Of a stretch of 64,000 nucleotides of DNA, positions 46,306 to 57,503 are shown piece by piece. Numbering within the stretch: position 1 is the first letter of the stretch; each line of letters starts with the position of its first letter. The translations under genes were made by a program, and so were the position numbers. This stretch comes from Tetracentron sinense (lineage: Eukaryota; Streptophyta; Magnoliopsida; Trochodendrales; Trochodendraceae). The notes under the pieces were generated by a model that worked only from the letters and a program-made list of their open reading frames with translations, was not told where the DNA came from and ran no database searches. Location: NCBI GenBank assembly GCA_015143295.1, contig CM026571.1, positions 29,106,505 to 29,170,504 of the forward strand, read 5' to 3'.

Positions 46306-48155
46306 ACATGGATATTATTTCTATAATCCTAACGAACAAAAGGTGTTTGTGAGCAGTAATGCCATTTTTCTAGAAGAGGATATGATCCTCAATAGAAAAG
46401 ATGGATTTACAATTGATCTTGAGGAGCAAATTGAGGATAAAGTGACAATGGTTAATCCCATCTTAACTGAACCTTTAAATACACAACAGCCTAGGAGAAG
46501 TACAAGGATTAGTCGACCTCCAGATAGATTGTCTTATCAGCTTGAGGTATATTCTATGGAATCGGATTCTTTAGATGATGATCCTTACACTTATCAAGAA
46601 GCAATATGTGATATTGATTCTGATAATTGGAAAAAGGCCATGGAATCTAAAATAGACTCCATGTACTCGAATGGTGTCTGGACCCTGGTTGAAAAGCCTG
46701 AGGGAATTAGACCTATTGGGTGCAAATGGATCTACAAGAGGAAACGTGGATCCGATGGAAAAGTAGAGACCTTTAAAGCAAGGCTTGTGGCGAAAGGGTA
46801 TAGTCAAAGAGCTGGTATCGACTATGAGGAAACCTTTTCACCAGTAGCAATGCTAAAGTCCATCAGAATTCTATTATCAATTGCAGCCTTTTATGATTAT
46901 GAGATATGGCAAATGGATGTCAAAATCGTATTCTTGAATGGAAACCTTCAAGAGGATATATATATGGACCAGCCCGAAGGTTTTGAACTCCATGGCCAAA
47001 ATAATAAAGTCTGCAAATTGATAAAATCTATTTATGGCCTTAAGCAAGCTTCTCGGAGTTGGAATATCCGTTTTGATGAATCAATCAAATCGTTTGGTTT
47101 TCAAAAAAACATGGATGAGGCATGTGTGTACAAGAAGGTCAGTGGGAGTGCAATAACTTTCCTAGTTCTTTATGTAGATGATATTCTACTCATTGGGAAT
47201 GATGCAGGAATGTTATCAACGGTTAAAATCTGGTTGTCATGTAACTTTGCAATAAAAGACCTCGGTGAAGCTTCCTATATTCTTGGTCTTAAATTGTTTA
47301 GAGATCGAAAGAAAAGGATGCTGGGATTGTCCCAAGTCAATTACATTGACAAGATCTTGCGCAAATATAGCATGGAAAATTCCAAGAAAGGGTTTTTACC
47401 CTGTAGACATGGAATTAGTCTCTCCTAATCAAAGTCTCCAAAGACTGATGATGAAAGAGAGCAGATGAGTCATATCCCATATGCATCTACAATGGGAAGT
47501 CTCATGTATGCTATGTTGTGCACAAGACCTGATATTTGTCACGCAGTGAGTATCGTGAGTAGATATCAATCAAATCCGGGTCCTGAGCATTGGATAGCAA
47601 TTAAGCACATTTTCAAGTATTTGAGGAGGACAATGCACCACTGTTTGGTTTACAGTGGAGAAGATCTGACTGTTGTAGGATACACAGATTCAGAGTTTCA
47701 GGCAGATGTTGATGATAGAAAGTCCACCTCAGGATTTGTCTTTACTCTTGAAAAATGAGCATTTAGTTGGAGAAGTTGTAAGCAAACAAAAAATAGTTGA
47801 CTCAACAACTGAAGCTGAATATGTTGCTGCATGTGATGCTGCAAAGGAAGCAGTGTGGATAAAGTTCATTCATGAACTTGGTGTTGTCTCCTCGATTGAA
47901 TCTCCTATCACACATTATTGTGATAATAGTGGTGCTATAGCTCAAGCCATAGAGCCTACAGCACATCAGAAGACAAAGCACATTGAAAGGAGATTCCATT
48001 TGATTCGAGACATTGTCAAGAGAGGAGACATTGTGTTATCCAAGATTGCGTCAGCGGACAACATGGCGGACCCATTTACTAAAGCACTACCTCAGAAGGT
48101 GTTTGAGAAACATCTAGAGTCGATGGGTGTTAGATACATAGGAGATTGGCTTTGA
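46306..48155 (+). pseudogene. Outer copia RT and RNase H
   Basis: Resumes after the SIRE-like insert: GYYFYNPNEQKVFVSSNAIFLEEDM. RT: GCKWIYKRKRGSDGK, FKARLVAKGYSQ, IWQMDVKIVFLNGNL, YGLKQASRSWN and catalytic LYVDDILLIGND (near 47168-47203). TAA at 47426-47428. RNase H then runs [36 protein letters not shown]; a one-base slip near 47745-47760 shifts to DSTTEAEYVAACDAAKE, YCDNSGAIAQA, HIERRFHLIRD, ending WL-TGA at 48155. Codons before 46306 in the open frame 46226-47428 are SIRE LTR. Confidence 0.94.
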
Positions 48156-48159
48156 GTGC

Positions 48160-48169
48160 AAGTGGGAGA
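48160..48169 (+). promoter_or_regulatory. Polypurine tract, outer copia element
   Basis: AAGTGGGAGA directly before the 3' LTR, immediately after the RNase H stop. Confidence 0.8.
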
Positions 48170-48170
48170 T

Positions 48171-50338
48171 TGTTAGACATGTATGCCTACAAAGCCATTC
48201 CGGAATTGTATTTATCTATTTCTAAATCAATAAGTGCATATTTTACATTCACACATTGTCTTCTACATTGGGTAATATATTAAAAGTATTTCATTGGATG
48301 AGACTACTTTGTCCCTTAGGTAACATTGTAGGAAAACCATCCAATTAGTTGATAACTGATTGCTAAGGAGATATGGTTTTTCCGGTTCCTTGTAGTCCTA
48401 AAATTGTTCTAAGTTAATCAAGATGCATCTGGATAATGTATTCCTAATAACTTACACATTGTCAGTTCCGTATGATGGAGTGATGAATCTCAATCACTGA
48501 GAGAAGGGTCTCTTGACTAAAATGTGGATATAAGTAAGAAGTACTTATATTGCAACTGGATCGCTCAGTGGATACCCTTAGAAATATACTGTCTTTATAT
48601 TTAGGGTAGTCAATTTGATAGATTATCCTTAACCTGAGAGGTCGACATCTTCTCTAGTATTTGCCTATGTAGCTTTGATGTAGCCAATCGTCAATGTCCA
48701 ACACATCGAACTAAATACGGGCTCGTTGGGTTATGTACGCTCAACAAGGATTCCACTACTCTGACAGAGTAAATAATATTGAGTTGATACTTATATCAAA
48801 ACCGGACTTGAAAAACCCAGCGCTGGTATTTATCAATGAAATGGTTTTATCGATGAATTTATTTTTTGTATAAAAGAAATGTAATAATAATTATTATTTC
48901 TTTTAAAGAATTTTTAAAATGTTTTGCAAGTCCAAGTTTGACTAAAAGTATCAAAGAGAATGGGTTCTCAATATAAGCCAGGGATTAAAGACAATATTAG
49001 ATATTGTCCCGTAAGCTTATAACAATATTGGAAGTGGAGGGACTGATCTGTAAACAAATCTTGAGATAGAAATACCTGCAAGTAATTCTCTATTTTCTGG
49101 AGGTTAATCACATTGTGTTAATGGACATTAATTGTGATTAGTGGAAGTCCAGGGATATAGATAAAATTCTATAATCCTAATGGAGTGTAGGAAAGGTGTT
49201 TCCTAGTAACAATACTTTAACTAAAAGGTTGAATACTTGGTCCCACAACCGGAAATAAGAGATCCCTTTAGATCCCACACACAAGGACTTTCTTAAAGTA
49301 TTTAATTTAATGATTTATTAAATTAATTAATTTCTTTAAGAAATCACTATATGGTATAGTGAAGCTCTAAACGGAGGAATCACATTAAATGTGAAAAACC
49401 AAATGGGTAGGACCCATTGGGAGACAAAAATGGGTTTAGAACCCATGGGGGTGTGTGGAGTGGGGCCCACCTAGGGTAGGACGCCCACTTCAAGGAGGAT
49501 AATGTTATTGTTTAATTTTTTTAATAAGTTTCTAATTAATAACTCCTTATGAGATAAGGTTGGTTAGTTACTTACTTACTTACTGATTGAAGATTCCCTA
49601 ATTGTTAGGGATTCCATTAGTTTGTTACTAATCATTAATTAGTTAGTTACTAATTAAAAAGATTCCTTATTGGATAAGGATTTGGTTAGTTAGTTACTAA
49701 TGGATAAAATTAGTTTCTATTTTGATTAATCCTAATTAATTAAAGGAGAAATAAAAAAGGAAACAAGTGAGAATTCCTTATTGGATAAGGATTAGGAGAC
49801 TTGGGTTGCAAGCAACCCAAGTAAACACCTATATATAGAGGTGTACGGTCACTTTAGTGGACACAAGAAAAATTTCCAAAATTTTTAAGATTTGGAAATC
49901 CCTCTCCTCCCTCATTATCTCTCATGCCCAAGCTTCCCTTCTCCCTAAGGTGTACGGTCACACCTTCTCCCCTTAATTCTTCCTTTTGTTTTCTAGTTTG
50001 AAAATAAAGAAGAGGAATTTCAAGGTTCTTGAAGATCAAGATTAGATCTTTTATTCAAGATTCCTAGAGTTGGATATTTGGAAGGGCCATTAGCTTCCAT
50101 TAGAAAAAGCTTTAAAGAAAAAGAAGGTCCATGTGGATTGTGAAGGAGACTTGGCACTTGTGAAGTTTTGCCGGTATAACTTTTATCGTGGATTTGACTT
50201 AACAATTTCAAAGTCGCAAAGGTATTGTGATTTTTACTCTCATTGAATAAAATCAATTAGAATCTTAGTCTGATCTTGGGATTCGATGTATGCCCCCCAA
50301 GAACTGTTTTTCTATAATTAAAAAGAGGCATACTTTCA
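48171..50338 (+). mobile_element. 3' LTR of the outer copia element
   Basis: TGTTAGACAT to CATACTTTCA, 2168 bp, followed by gatga. Differs from the 5' LTR by scattered substitutions and several indels. Confidence 0.95.
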
Positions 50339-50343
50339 GATGA

Positions 50344-50625
50344 GAGTATCATCGGCAAACAATAGGTGAGTAATGGGAATAGCATGTCTCAAAGTTCTAA
50401 AATACCCAACCTTATTGTCTTGAAAGATAGTCTTTAAACCGCGACTCAACACCTCTTCTACTAATATAAATAAAGCCGGAGATAATGGATCCCCTTGTCT
50501 TAATCCCCTCGATGACAGACAGCAACCATGTATCCTTCCATTGAGAATAACCGAGAAGAAAGGGTCATAGATACACCCTTTATTAAGCTGCACAAACTTA
50601 TTTTCGAATCTAAATTTGATCAAGG
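50344..50625 (-). pseudogene. LINE RT palm fragment up to FADD
   Basis: Minus frame 50336-50623: FSVILNGRIHGCCLSSRGLRQGDPLSPALFILVEEVLSRGL then HLLFADDTLI. GLRQGDPLSP and FADD are hallmark RT blocks of plant L1 elements. The LINE's 5' part is missing beyond 50625, where element A resumes: typical 5' truncation. Confidence 0.9.
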
Positions 50626-50633
50626 AAAGGTTT

Positions 50634-51124
50634 AAGACTGCTTAGAGTAGGCAGAAAAGTTATGCCGACACCAGAAGAAGAGATTTAGAATTCCAAGTTG
50701 GAGATCAGGTCTTTATCAAGATATCTCCTACCAAAGGAATCATGAGATTTGGGAAGCAGGGCATGTTGAGTCCACGGTATGTTGGGCCATTTGAAATCAT
50801 TAGAAGGGTAGGCGAAGTAGCATACCGGATTACTTTACCTCCTCATATGGTGGCAGTCCAAATGTCTTCCATGTCTCCATGTTAAGGAAGTACATTCCGG
50901 ACCCATCTCATGTCATTGACTTAGAACCACTAGAAATTCGAGAAGATTTGACGGTGATTGAACAACCAGTTCAAATCCTTGATCAAAAGAAACATGTCTT
51001 GAGAAAGAAGACCATCCGTTTTGTTCTCTTACGTTGGCAGCACCACTCCATCGAAGAAGCTACATGGGACAGAAAGGATGAAGTTTGAGAAAAGTATCCC
51101 CACTTGTTTGACTATGGAATGTAA
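50634..51124 (+). pseudogene. Element A integrase end and chromodomain
   Basis: QKSYADTRRRDLEFQVGDQVFIKISPTKG, LSPRYVGPFEIIRRVGEVAYRI, a one-base loss near 50850, then the open frame 50879-51088 with MLRKYIPDPSHVI and the chromodomain-like PVQILDQKKHVLRKK...LLRWQHHSIEEATW, TGA at 51086-51088, and KYPHLFD. Same end as element B. It closes element A's pol after the LINE. Confidence 0.92.
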
Positions 51125-51145
51125 TTTCGATGATAAAATTCTTTT

Positions 51146-51158
51146 AAGGGGAGGAGGA
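51146..51158 (+). promoter_or_regulatory. Polypurine tract, element A
   Basis: AAGGGGAGGAGGA immediately before the 3' LTR. Confidence 0.9.
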
Positions 51159-52361
51159 TGTAATGACCCGAATTAAATTCCTCATTTTCATGTTATATGA
51201 TTTAATTTTCTAGATAAATACGCTTGATTGCATGAAATAAAAGAAGAATGAGAAGTAGTAAAAGACTAAATAAAAAATAAATAATGGAGATTGGGGCGGT
51301 CGATCAATTGCCCACTAGTGGCGATCGATTACCTGATGCGAGACATTTTCCGTGTTTCGTGATTTTTCGATATTTTTTAACTCCCTAGGGTGTCCAAACT
51401 CTATAAATAACCCTCCAACTCGAGAGTTAGGGTTTCCATTGGCTTCTAAACCTAAAAGGGAGAAAAGGGAGAGCTTTTTGAGAGATCAAAAGGGAGAGAC
51501 TGAAGGTATTCAAAGAGTGGATCAGAAAAAGGAGGAAAGAGACTTGAAGATCGGTATAGAACCTTATTCGCAAGTGATAAATCGTAGGGAAGCGATCAAG
51601 TGAGGTAAAATCACGAATCTAGTGATCCATATTTTGAATATTAACCTGAAAGGATGAATGAAAAGGAGTAAACCTAGTAAGAATGTAAGAATATGTATAA
51701 TCTATGAACATGTTTATGATTCTTGTTTCATTAATTCTTGAATTGTTAAAATAGGATGTGAATAATCATATTTATGATTCCTATTTCATTATTCTTGAAT
51801 CACTAAATTAGGATGTGAAGAACCATGTTATAAATTTGTTTATGATTCAACAAGGGGATTGGAAAATTATATTGAACGTATGTGGATTTATAAGGAGAAT
51901 GAGATGACTGGATGGAATGGAATGGATGAATTGAATGATTGAGATGAATTAATTGTGGGATGTTAATTGTATATTAGTTTGATTTTGTGATTATAATTCA
52001 TGAGAATTGTTATCGATGAAAGGTATGATATAATTAGGATATTGATCTTGATTAAACAAAAGGGGATTTTGATATTAAATTAGATTGTGACTTATGTGTA
52101 TTTTAATATCAACTGTGATTTTAGATTATCGAATCACTGGAAATATGAAAGGATGTGTGTTTATTTTATGTTTCTTTATATGTGATATACAATTGGGTAA
52201 ATGAACCTTTGATGAGAGTAAAGCTTACCTAGGCTTGGTTAACATCGTGGAATTAGATTTCATGGTTAGATGTCCTATGGCCCTTGACGTTTAGTCTTAG
52301 GTGTAATTTAAACAAAAGGTGTATCATTGTGCACTCATGAATGAAAAATATGTATATGAAT
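51159..52361 (+). mobile_element. Element A 3' LTR, first part
   Basis: TGTAATGACC start, collinear with 5129 to about 6462 of the 5' LTR, then interrupted after tgaat by the Ogre element. It has a roughly 80-bp deletion and one fewer 58-bp unit than the 5' copy. Its palindromic segment is 51297-51343. The rest lies beyond the window. Confidence 0.93.
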
Positions 52362-55133
52362 TGTAAGCACCCAATTTTTACACCCCTGCCAAACCATGGT
52401 TAAGGTCTTTTAATCATGGTTACCCCCAGCCAAGTCCCCCTCAATCCTAGGACACAACCCTAGTCAAACCCTTATCCTCGGGAAACCTTAGCTAAACCCT
52501 AGGATTCAACCCTTGACAAACCCTAGGTTAACTCCCTAACCCTAGGTAAACCCTAGTTAAACCCTAGAACCTAACCCTAGTTAAACCCTAAATCAAACCC
52601 TAGGACAACCCTAGTACCAAACCCTAACACTAGGTAACCCTAAATCGTAGCCCTAGCCTAGCTCTAAAGCCCTTAGGGCTTAAACCCTAAGACCATGGCC
52701 CTTAGGGCCTGAACCCTTGGCTTGGGCCCATGGGGCCCAAAAACCCTAAAAGACCAATCCCCCTTACTGTGCGTGCATGGGCAAGAACCAATTTAATCAA
52801 ATCTCAGATTAGCGGTAGATGATCTACCGCCATTACAATATTGCCTGGTTAGGCAATGGCGGTAAATCCTTTGCTGCCATTATTTGATCTTCAGTTTGCA
52901 GATTTGCACTCCCCTCCTGCACACACCATCATCTCGTCAAGACCCTCACTCGACCTCTAGGAGGTCCATACACATGCCCAGCCTTATCCATAATACCCTT
53001 GATGTCCCCAAAGCTCTGCCTATAAATGGCAGCATCCTCCACATCCTGAGATCGATATGCAAATCCCCATTCGAAGCTTTGTTGAATCAAAAACCCCCTA
53101 AACTCTCCTCCAAACTCCCCTAAGCCTTTCCAGTAGCCTCACTTTAGTTCTTCATACACTCCCAGCTCCTCCCCTTTGCATCCGAGCTGCATCCCCACAG
53201 TGGTGCACCATAACTATCACAGCACCACCACTCAGCAAGAAACAGAGCAGAAGGGTAGGGCATCCCCTACCCCCCTTTTTTTCTCTTTTGCTTCCATTAT
53301 GAACCCCTGGTCATTTCCAGAGGACTTTTATTGTGTTCTTCTGTTGGTTACAGCTCAAATCCGAGACAGGGACTCTCCCACCTTCTTCATAGGTGTTGAG
53401 AACCCCTACGGATACAAGCCCTCCCCTGAACCTCTCAGGCCCTCACCAGACCCTCTGGGGGTCCCTTAGTTCATGAGGGGACCCCTGGTAGCACTGGAGC
53501 ATAGCCCCCATGGGCACAACCTTGGTTTTAACAAAACCCAGGAATGGTGGTAAACTCAGTACAGTCATTTCTGGCAATTTAAATTGCAGCCTATCTAAAC
53601 CCATTTAGGTGGGGTCCTGGTCCCTGTCCAGGGCTTGGGTTGAACCCCCCTGACCCCTTGAGTCTATCCTGGTCTTTCCAGGTTCATGGGTTAAGCTTAA
53701 CCATGGTTAAAAATCAAGAAAACAAACACTGTCAAGAATGACGGTAGATTATCTACCGCCATTCTATGATTTTTTGTGCAGCAACTTTGGCTCACTGTGG
53801 GGTCCACTCCAGCCCATCCCTAGGACCCACATCAGGTCCATTCTCTTCCTTGAAATCCCCTCTTTAACCACATGGTTTCAGAACCCTCTGGTTGCACTCC
53901 CACCTAAGTTAATAGCACGTAAAACACAGTTAAAACACTGTTTTAATGATAGTAATTCGATTACCGTCATGATTGAGTTTTTAAACTTTGAACTTTTTGC
54001 AAGGGCCCAGGCCTAGTAGGAGGCCACTCTAGGCCTTGTCTAGCCCTCTAGGCCCATTTCAGACTATCTTGAGCCTTAACTAGGGGCCAACCCATCCCCT
54101 GTTAGATTCTAACCATGGTTAACTAACCCAACCATGAGGGAAAAATCCTACAAATTTTCTAAAAATCTAAAATAATCTGAAAATGAGTAAACTAGACTTA
54201 ATTGCATCCTTAACAACGGTTAAATCGGCTTAACCATGGTTAATACCTTCCTTAACCATGATTAACCCCTTTTAACCTTGGTAAAATTTGGAAAATGCAC
54301 AAAAATTCCCAATTGGATGATAAATATGATCTTGGCCCTTTTCAAACCCTGGTTAGCAATCCTAACCATGGTTGGACCACCCTTAACCTCCGTTAACAAC
54401 CCTAACTGCGGTTATTTTCGATTTTAGCCTACCGGGTCTAAAATCTAGTCTATCGGACTTATCCTCGGCCAATCGGGCCCCATCTTAGCCTACGGGCTTG
54501 ATTATACCTCCCTTTAAGTATGTTTAGCAATCATAACCATGGTTAGTTTGACCTAATCCCGATTAGCAATCCTAACCCCAGTCAAACTCCGCTTTAACCT
54601 ACCGGGCTTCTCCTTAGGCCTACCAGGCCCAAACCCTAGTCTACTGGACTACCCCTAAGCCTATCGGGCTTGAACCATGCACTTGACCAACCTCAGTCAA
54701 CCAAACCTTAGTCTACCGGACTAGCCCAGTTAGCCACCCTTTGTGCGCACACACACACCCCTAACCTCGACACAGGCTCATGTGCTAGAACTACGCTCGG
54801 TCTGATCTCAACCTTGTGAGTACGTAGGCAACCCAACCCGGGTTCGACTCTCGTTAGCTTTATCTTTATTGGATTAGTGTTAACTTAAACAATCAGGCAT
54901 TTTAACAAACATTGATTTAATTGGCTTAAACCTAGGAAGTAGGGAATCGTTGTAAACGGAAGCCTCGAGGTGCCTAACACCTTCTCCGGACTTAACCGAA
55001 CCTCTTACCATAATCTCAAATCACATACCAAGACTTTATCTAGCTCCCGGGGCCTTATCCCGTCTGAATGAATAGGTGGCGGCTCTACATCCCGTGAGAG
55101 ATTAACCAAGGGTTCCCAAAACCCGTGCTCACA
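52362..55133 (+). mobile_element. Ogre 5' LTR
   Basis: TGTAAGCACC to GTGCTCACA, 2772 bp. A run of AACCCTAG/AACCCTAAA-like words at 52440-52700, inverted repeats AATG.CGGTAGA...TCTACCGCCATT, and many TTAACCATGGTTA palindromes (54100-54370). GGTGCCTAACACC near 54970-54983 is typical of Ogre LTRs. Related to the solo LTR at 517-2852 but clearly diverged. Confidence 0.92.
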
Positions 55134-55137
55134 GCTC

Positions 55138-55155
55138 TGGTGACTCTGCTGGGGA
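55138..55155 (+). promoter_or_regulatory. Ogre-type primer binding site
   Basis: TGGTGACTCTGCTGGGGA, four bases after the LTR, the sequence usual for Ogre/Tat elements and complementary to a tRNA-Arg 3' end (from memory of the family). 55156-55528 and 57783-58271 form the untranslated leader with nothing else recognised. Confidence 0.85.
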
Positions 55156-55830
55156 CTTGTAGCCTTAAAAGGTTCAGCAACAAACCTATGTTCAAGCCAA
55201 TTAAATCTCAAATCTGTTAACATGCCTAAGCTTTTAACTTAACACTAATAATTTTACATCTTTTGGCTAATTGTGTATTGTGCATCCATACATGTCATAG
55301 TAGTGTAATTATCCCACTAAACTCATTAGACAGGCTTAATACGTTAACGACTGCTAGATGATCATCCTCAGTGTCAGTGGCTTAATAGTCTTATAGGTCT
55401 GCGGAATTACTCCTGCTGGGTGATTACCTCGGAAAAGATTCTGAACGCTCCCGCTTTCACCAATCGTCCATTTTCAGGTATATTCTATATCGGAGAGTTG
55501 CATATACGGTGTTAAGTGATCCCCCCATTGTAGCACCCCGAATTTTTTGTCATGTATTAAAGCTTTAAAGTTATTTTCTTGAATTGAAGGTTGGATTTCC
55601 GAAGTCGAATCTATTGGAAATCCGAGTTTCTAAATCCCATTTGCGGATCAGGCAACTTTAAGGGCAATTTGGTCCATGAATAATGTGAAAATTGAAGATT
55701 CTAAACCACCAGAAATATTCATTTTTGAATGAAAAATCCAACGCAAGTTGAATCGTCAAAATCTGATGAACGAGTCAAAAGTTATAATCGAAACACGAAA
55801 GAAGGAAAATCTGGAAATTTTTTGCAAGTT

Positions 55831-56017
55831 ACGAACGATAGTACCAACCCTATGAACGATCGTAGGTGAGCTACGATCGATCGTAGAAGGTTACGATCGT
55901 TCGTAGAATCTCAAAAATTGGCAAAAATCTCAGTAACATTTACGATCGATCGTGGAAACTTACGACCGATCGTAGGATATTTTCGATCGATCGTAGACAT
56001 GTTACGATCGATTGTAG
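55831..56017. repeat. Palindrome array (TACGATCGATCGTA) upstream of TATA
   Basis: Eight variants of ACGATCGATCGTAG; successive starts mostly 20-21 bp apart (20, 21, 21 in the second group). Own core sequence for this family, same position and spacing as in the others. Confidence 0.88.
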
Positions 56018-56161
56018 ATCGCGAACCCAGAATTTTAATTCGTGATTTTTAGGGTTTCTTCTGTTTGCCTATAAATAGGGGATGTTATTTGGGGGTTTTG
56101 GTTTACCCTAAACCTAAAGAGAGCCTAAGAGAGATTAGAGAAGAAGAAGAGAGGAGAGATT

Positions 56162-57503
56162 ATGGATTTGCCAAGAGGGTTGAGATTGAAGAAGAAGGAG
56201 ATCAAGATCAAGGGTAATCTTCCCCAAATCAAGCAAGGGGGTTTCTCCAAGCTCAGTAGTGCCTCCACACACATTTTTGGAGGGTTTTCCTCACCCATTG
56301 AAGGTTGGTACCCTATGCTACTCATCTAGTTCATTTCTTCTTTCTTTTCTTCACTTTTATAGTTTTTCCCCAATTCTAAGCATGAGAATATGATGGGAAG
56401 AATGGATGTTGTGATGAATGAAATGGGAAGGGTATTGTACCAATAATGAATACACATGTATGTTGTGAACATAAACCCATCTAGAAAAGGCATGATATAG
56501 GCTTAAACCAATAATGTACACACTAGATGTTTGATGAAATGCCAAGGTGAAGAAAACAAATTATAAACTAAGAAAGACATGATTAAAGTATATGGAAATT
56601 GCTAGGGTTTATGATAGTGTGATTAATTGCTTTCTTTAATGGTATGAATAATTACTTGCGAAATTAATGTTATTCTATGTGTTGGTGAAATCCAAATTGT
56701 CATATTTAAATTCCAAGTGAAAGTATATACACGATTCCACGAGCACGACATGCATGACTTGGTTTACCGGTGTTTTTCAAGAATAATGATTTTAGAGGTA
56801 GGACATATCTTACGATATGTTTTGCCTCGCTTTTGACAAGAATAAGTGCATATCATTTAAGGAGGGGTCTCCCCTCCCTCACAAGTACATTTCATAGAAG
56901 AGAGGGGCCTCCCCTCTCTCGCAAGTAGTATCTCAATTAGAGAAGGGTCTCCCTTCCCTCGCAAGTGCATTGCATAAGAGGGGGTTTTACACCACCCTCC
57001 CTCACAAGTTGCATAAGAGGGGTCTCCCCTCCTTCACAAGTGTATTTCATTCCCAGCAAGCATGAAATGACATGGCATTATACACATGACAAGCATGACA
57101 TGCATGGAACAACAAGACAAGGAAAAAGAAGAACATGACAAGACAAGTTTTCAAGTACGAAAAGAGTATTTTAAGTCAAGACGAGTGCACGATGATTTCA
57201 AGAGTTTTATCAGCTTTTATGTGATGCAAGCATGAATATAAACTATTTTACTTTTCTGTTGTTACATGAATTGCTTCTTGCTTTATATATATCGTTATTG
57301 TTATGCTATGACTGTTGGTTAGTATTTGGTACCCGTTGAGTATTCCATGCTCAGCCGTACTTCTCATGTCGGTAGGTGATAGTGGAGCGACGGCTCCTTT
57401 TGATATTTGTGCTCCTGGCCCATGGGTGGAGGAGGAGTACGTTGAGGAACCTGTGGACGAACCTCTGGTAGAGGCTACTATTAGTGTGGTAGGTTCTAGG
57501 TGA
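56162..57503 (+). CDS. Possible spliced small protein gene inside the LTR, 89 aa (hypothetical)
   Basis: Exon 1 56162-56303: ATG about 85 bp after TATA, 47 codons plus one base, basic (start MDLPRGLRLKKKEIKIK). Predicted intron 56304-57375 (GT-AG, 1072 bp). Exon 2 57376-57503 in phase: GDSGATAPFDICAPG then PWVEEEYVEEP and a tail to TGA 57501-57503, acidic. The exon 2 frame is shared with LTRs at 3655, 6994, 9908, 12325 and 63342, with mostly third-base changes. Exon 1 is not evidently conserved between families, and two related LTRs have stops in it. No known family recognised. Existence of the spliced mRNA is an inference. Confidence 0.4.
56855..57050 (+). repeat. Hairpin repeats with compensating arms in LTR leader
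   Basis: GGAGGGG-TCT-CCCCTCC, GAGAGGGG-CCT-CCCCTCTC, GAAGGG-TCT-CCCTTC and related units, each followed by a (t/g)cacaagt spacer. The arms change together between units. Confidence 0.85.

Larger units (their letters stand above)
29101..50338 (+). mobile_element. Ty1/copia element nested in the LINE RT
   Basis: Flanked by perfect gatga (29096-29100, 50339-50343). LTRs are 29101-31321 and 48171-50338. The internal region 31322-35161 plus 46306-48170 is split by the SIRE-like element. The order protease, integrase, RT, RNase H defines Ty1/copia; lineage not assigned. LTRs differ by several indels (5' copy has about 25-30 extra bases near 29665-29695 and about 25 near 30378-30405), so it is clearly older than its SIRE insert. 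Several stops and a frameshift. Confidence 0.96.
26760..50625 (-). mobile_element. 5'-truncated L1-type LINE, split by the copia nest
   Basis: A T run at 26757-26768 and A/T-rich tract to about 26790 represent the poly(A) tail of a minus-strand LINE. Going leftward on the minus strand from 50625 it shows the RT palm up to FADDTL (50344), then after the copia insertion IFCNGQQ, RT thumb, zf-RVT and RNase H. aaaggttt occurs at both borders (26752-26759 and 50626-50633), a likely target duplication. About 2.6 kb of LINE remain. Element A lacks roughly 20 bases at the join relative to B, so a small target deletion may have accompanied insertion. Confidence 0.85.
5129..52361 (+). mobile_element. 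Element A: degraded chromovirus (Tekay/Del-like), host of most later insertions
   Basis: A's own sequence is 5129-7928, 10320-10879, 23477-26759, about 50626-52361, and a remainder of its 3' LTR outside the window. Order: 5' LTR, iMet primer site, gag, zinc knuckle, intron, protease, RT, RNase H, integrase, chromodomain, polypurine tract, 3' LTR. The left flank pentamer is gttct (5124-5128); its partner would lie beyond the Ogre insertion. It is inactive: many stops, protease DTG changed to DTR, integrase Glu changed to Lys, and a deletion in RNase H. Confidence 0.9.

Noticed and set aside
52440..52700. Interstitial telomere array
   Set aside because: The words are spaced irregularly and degenerate, in an LTR, not head-to-tail 7-mers.
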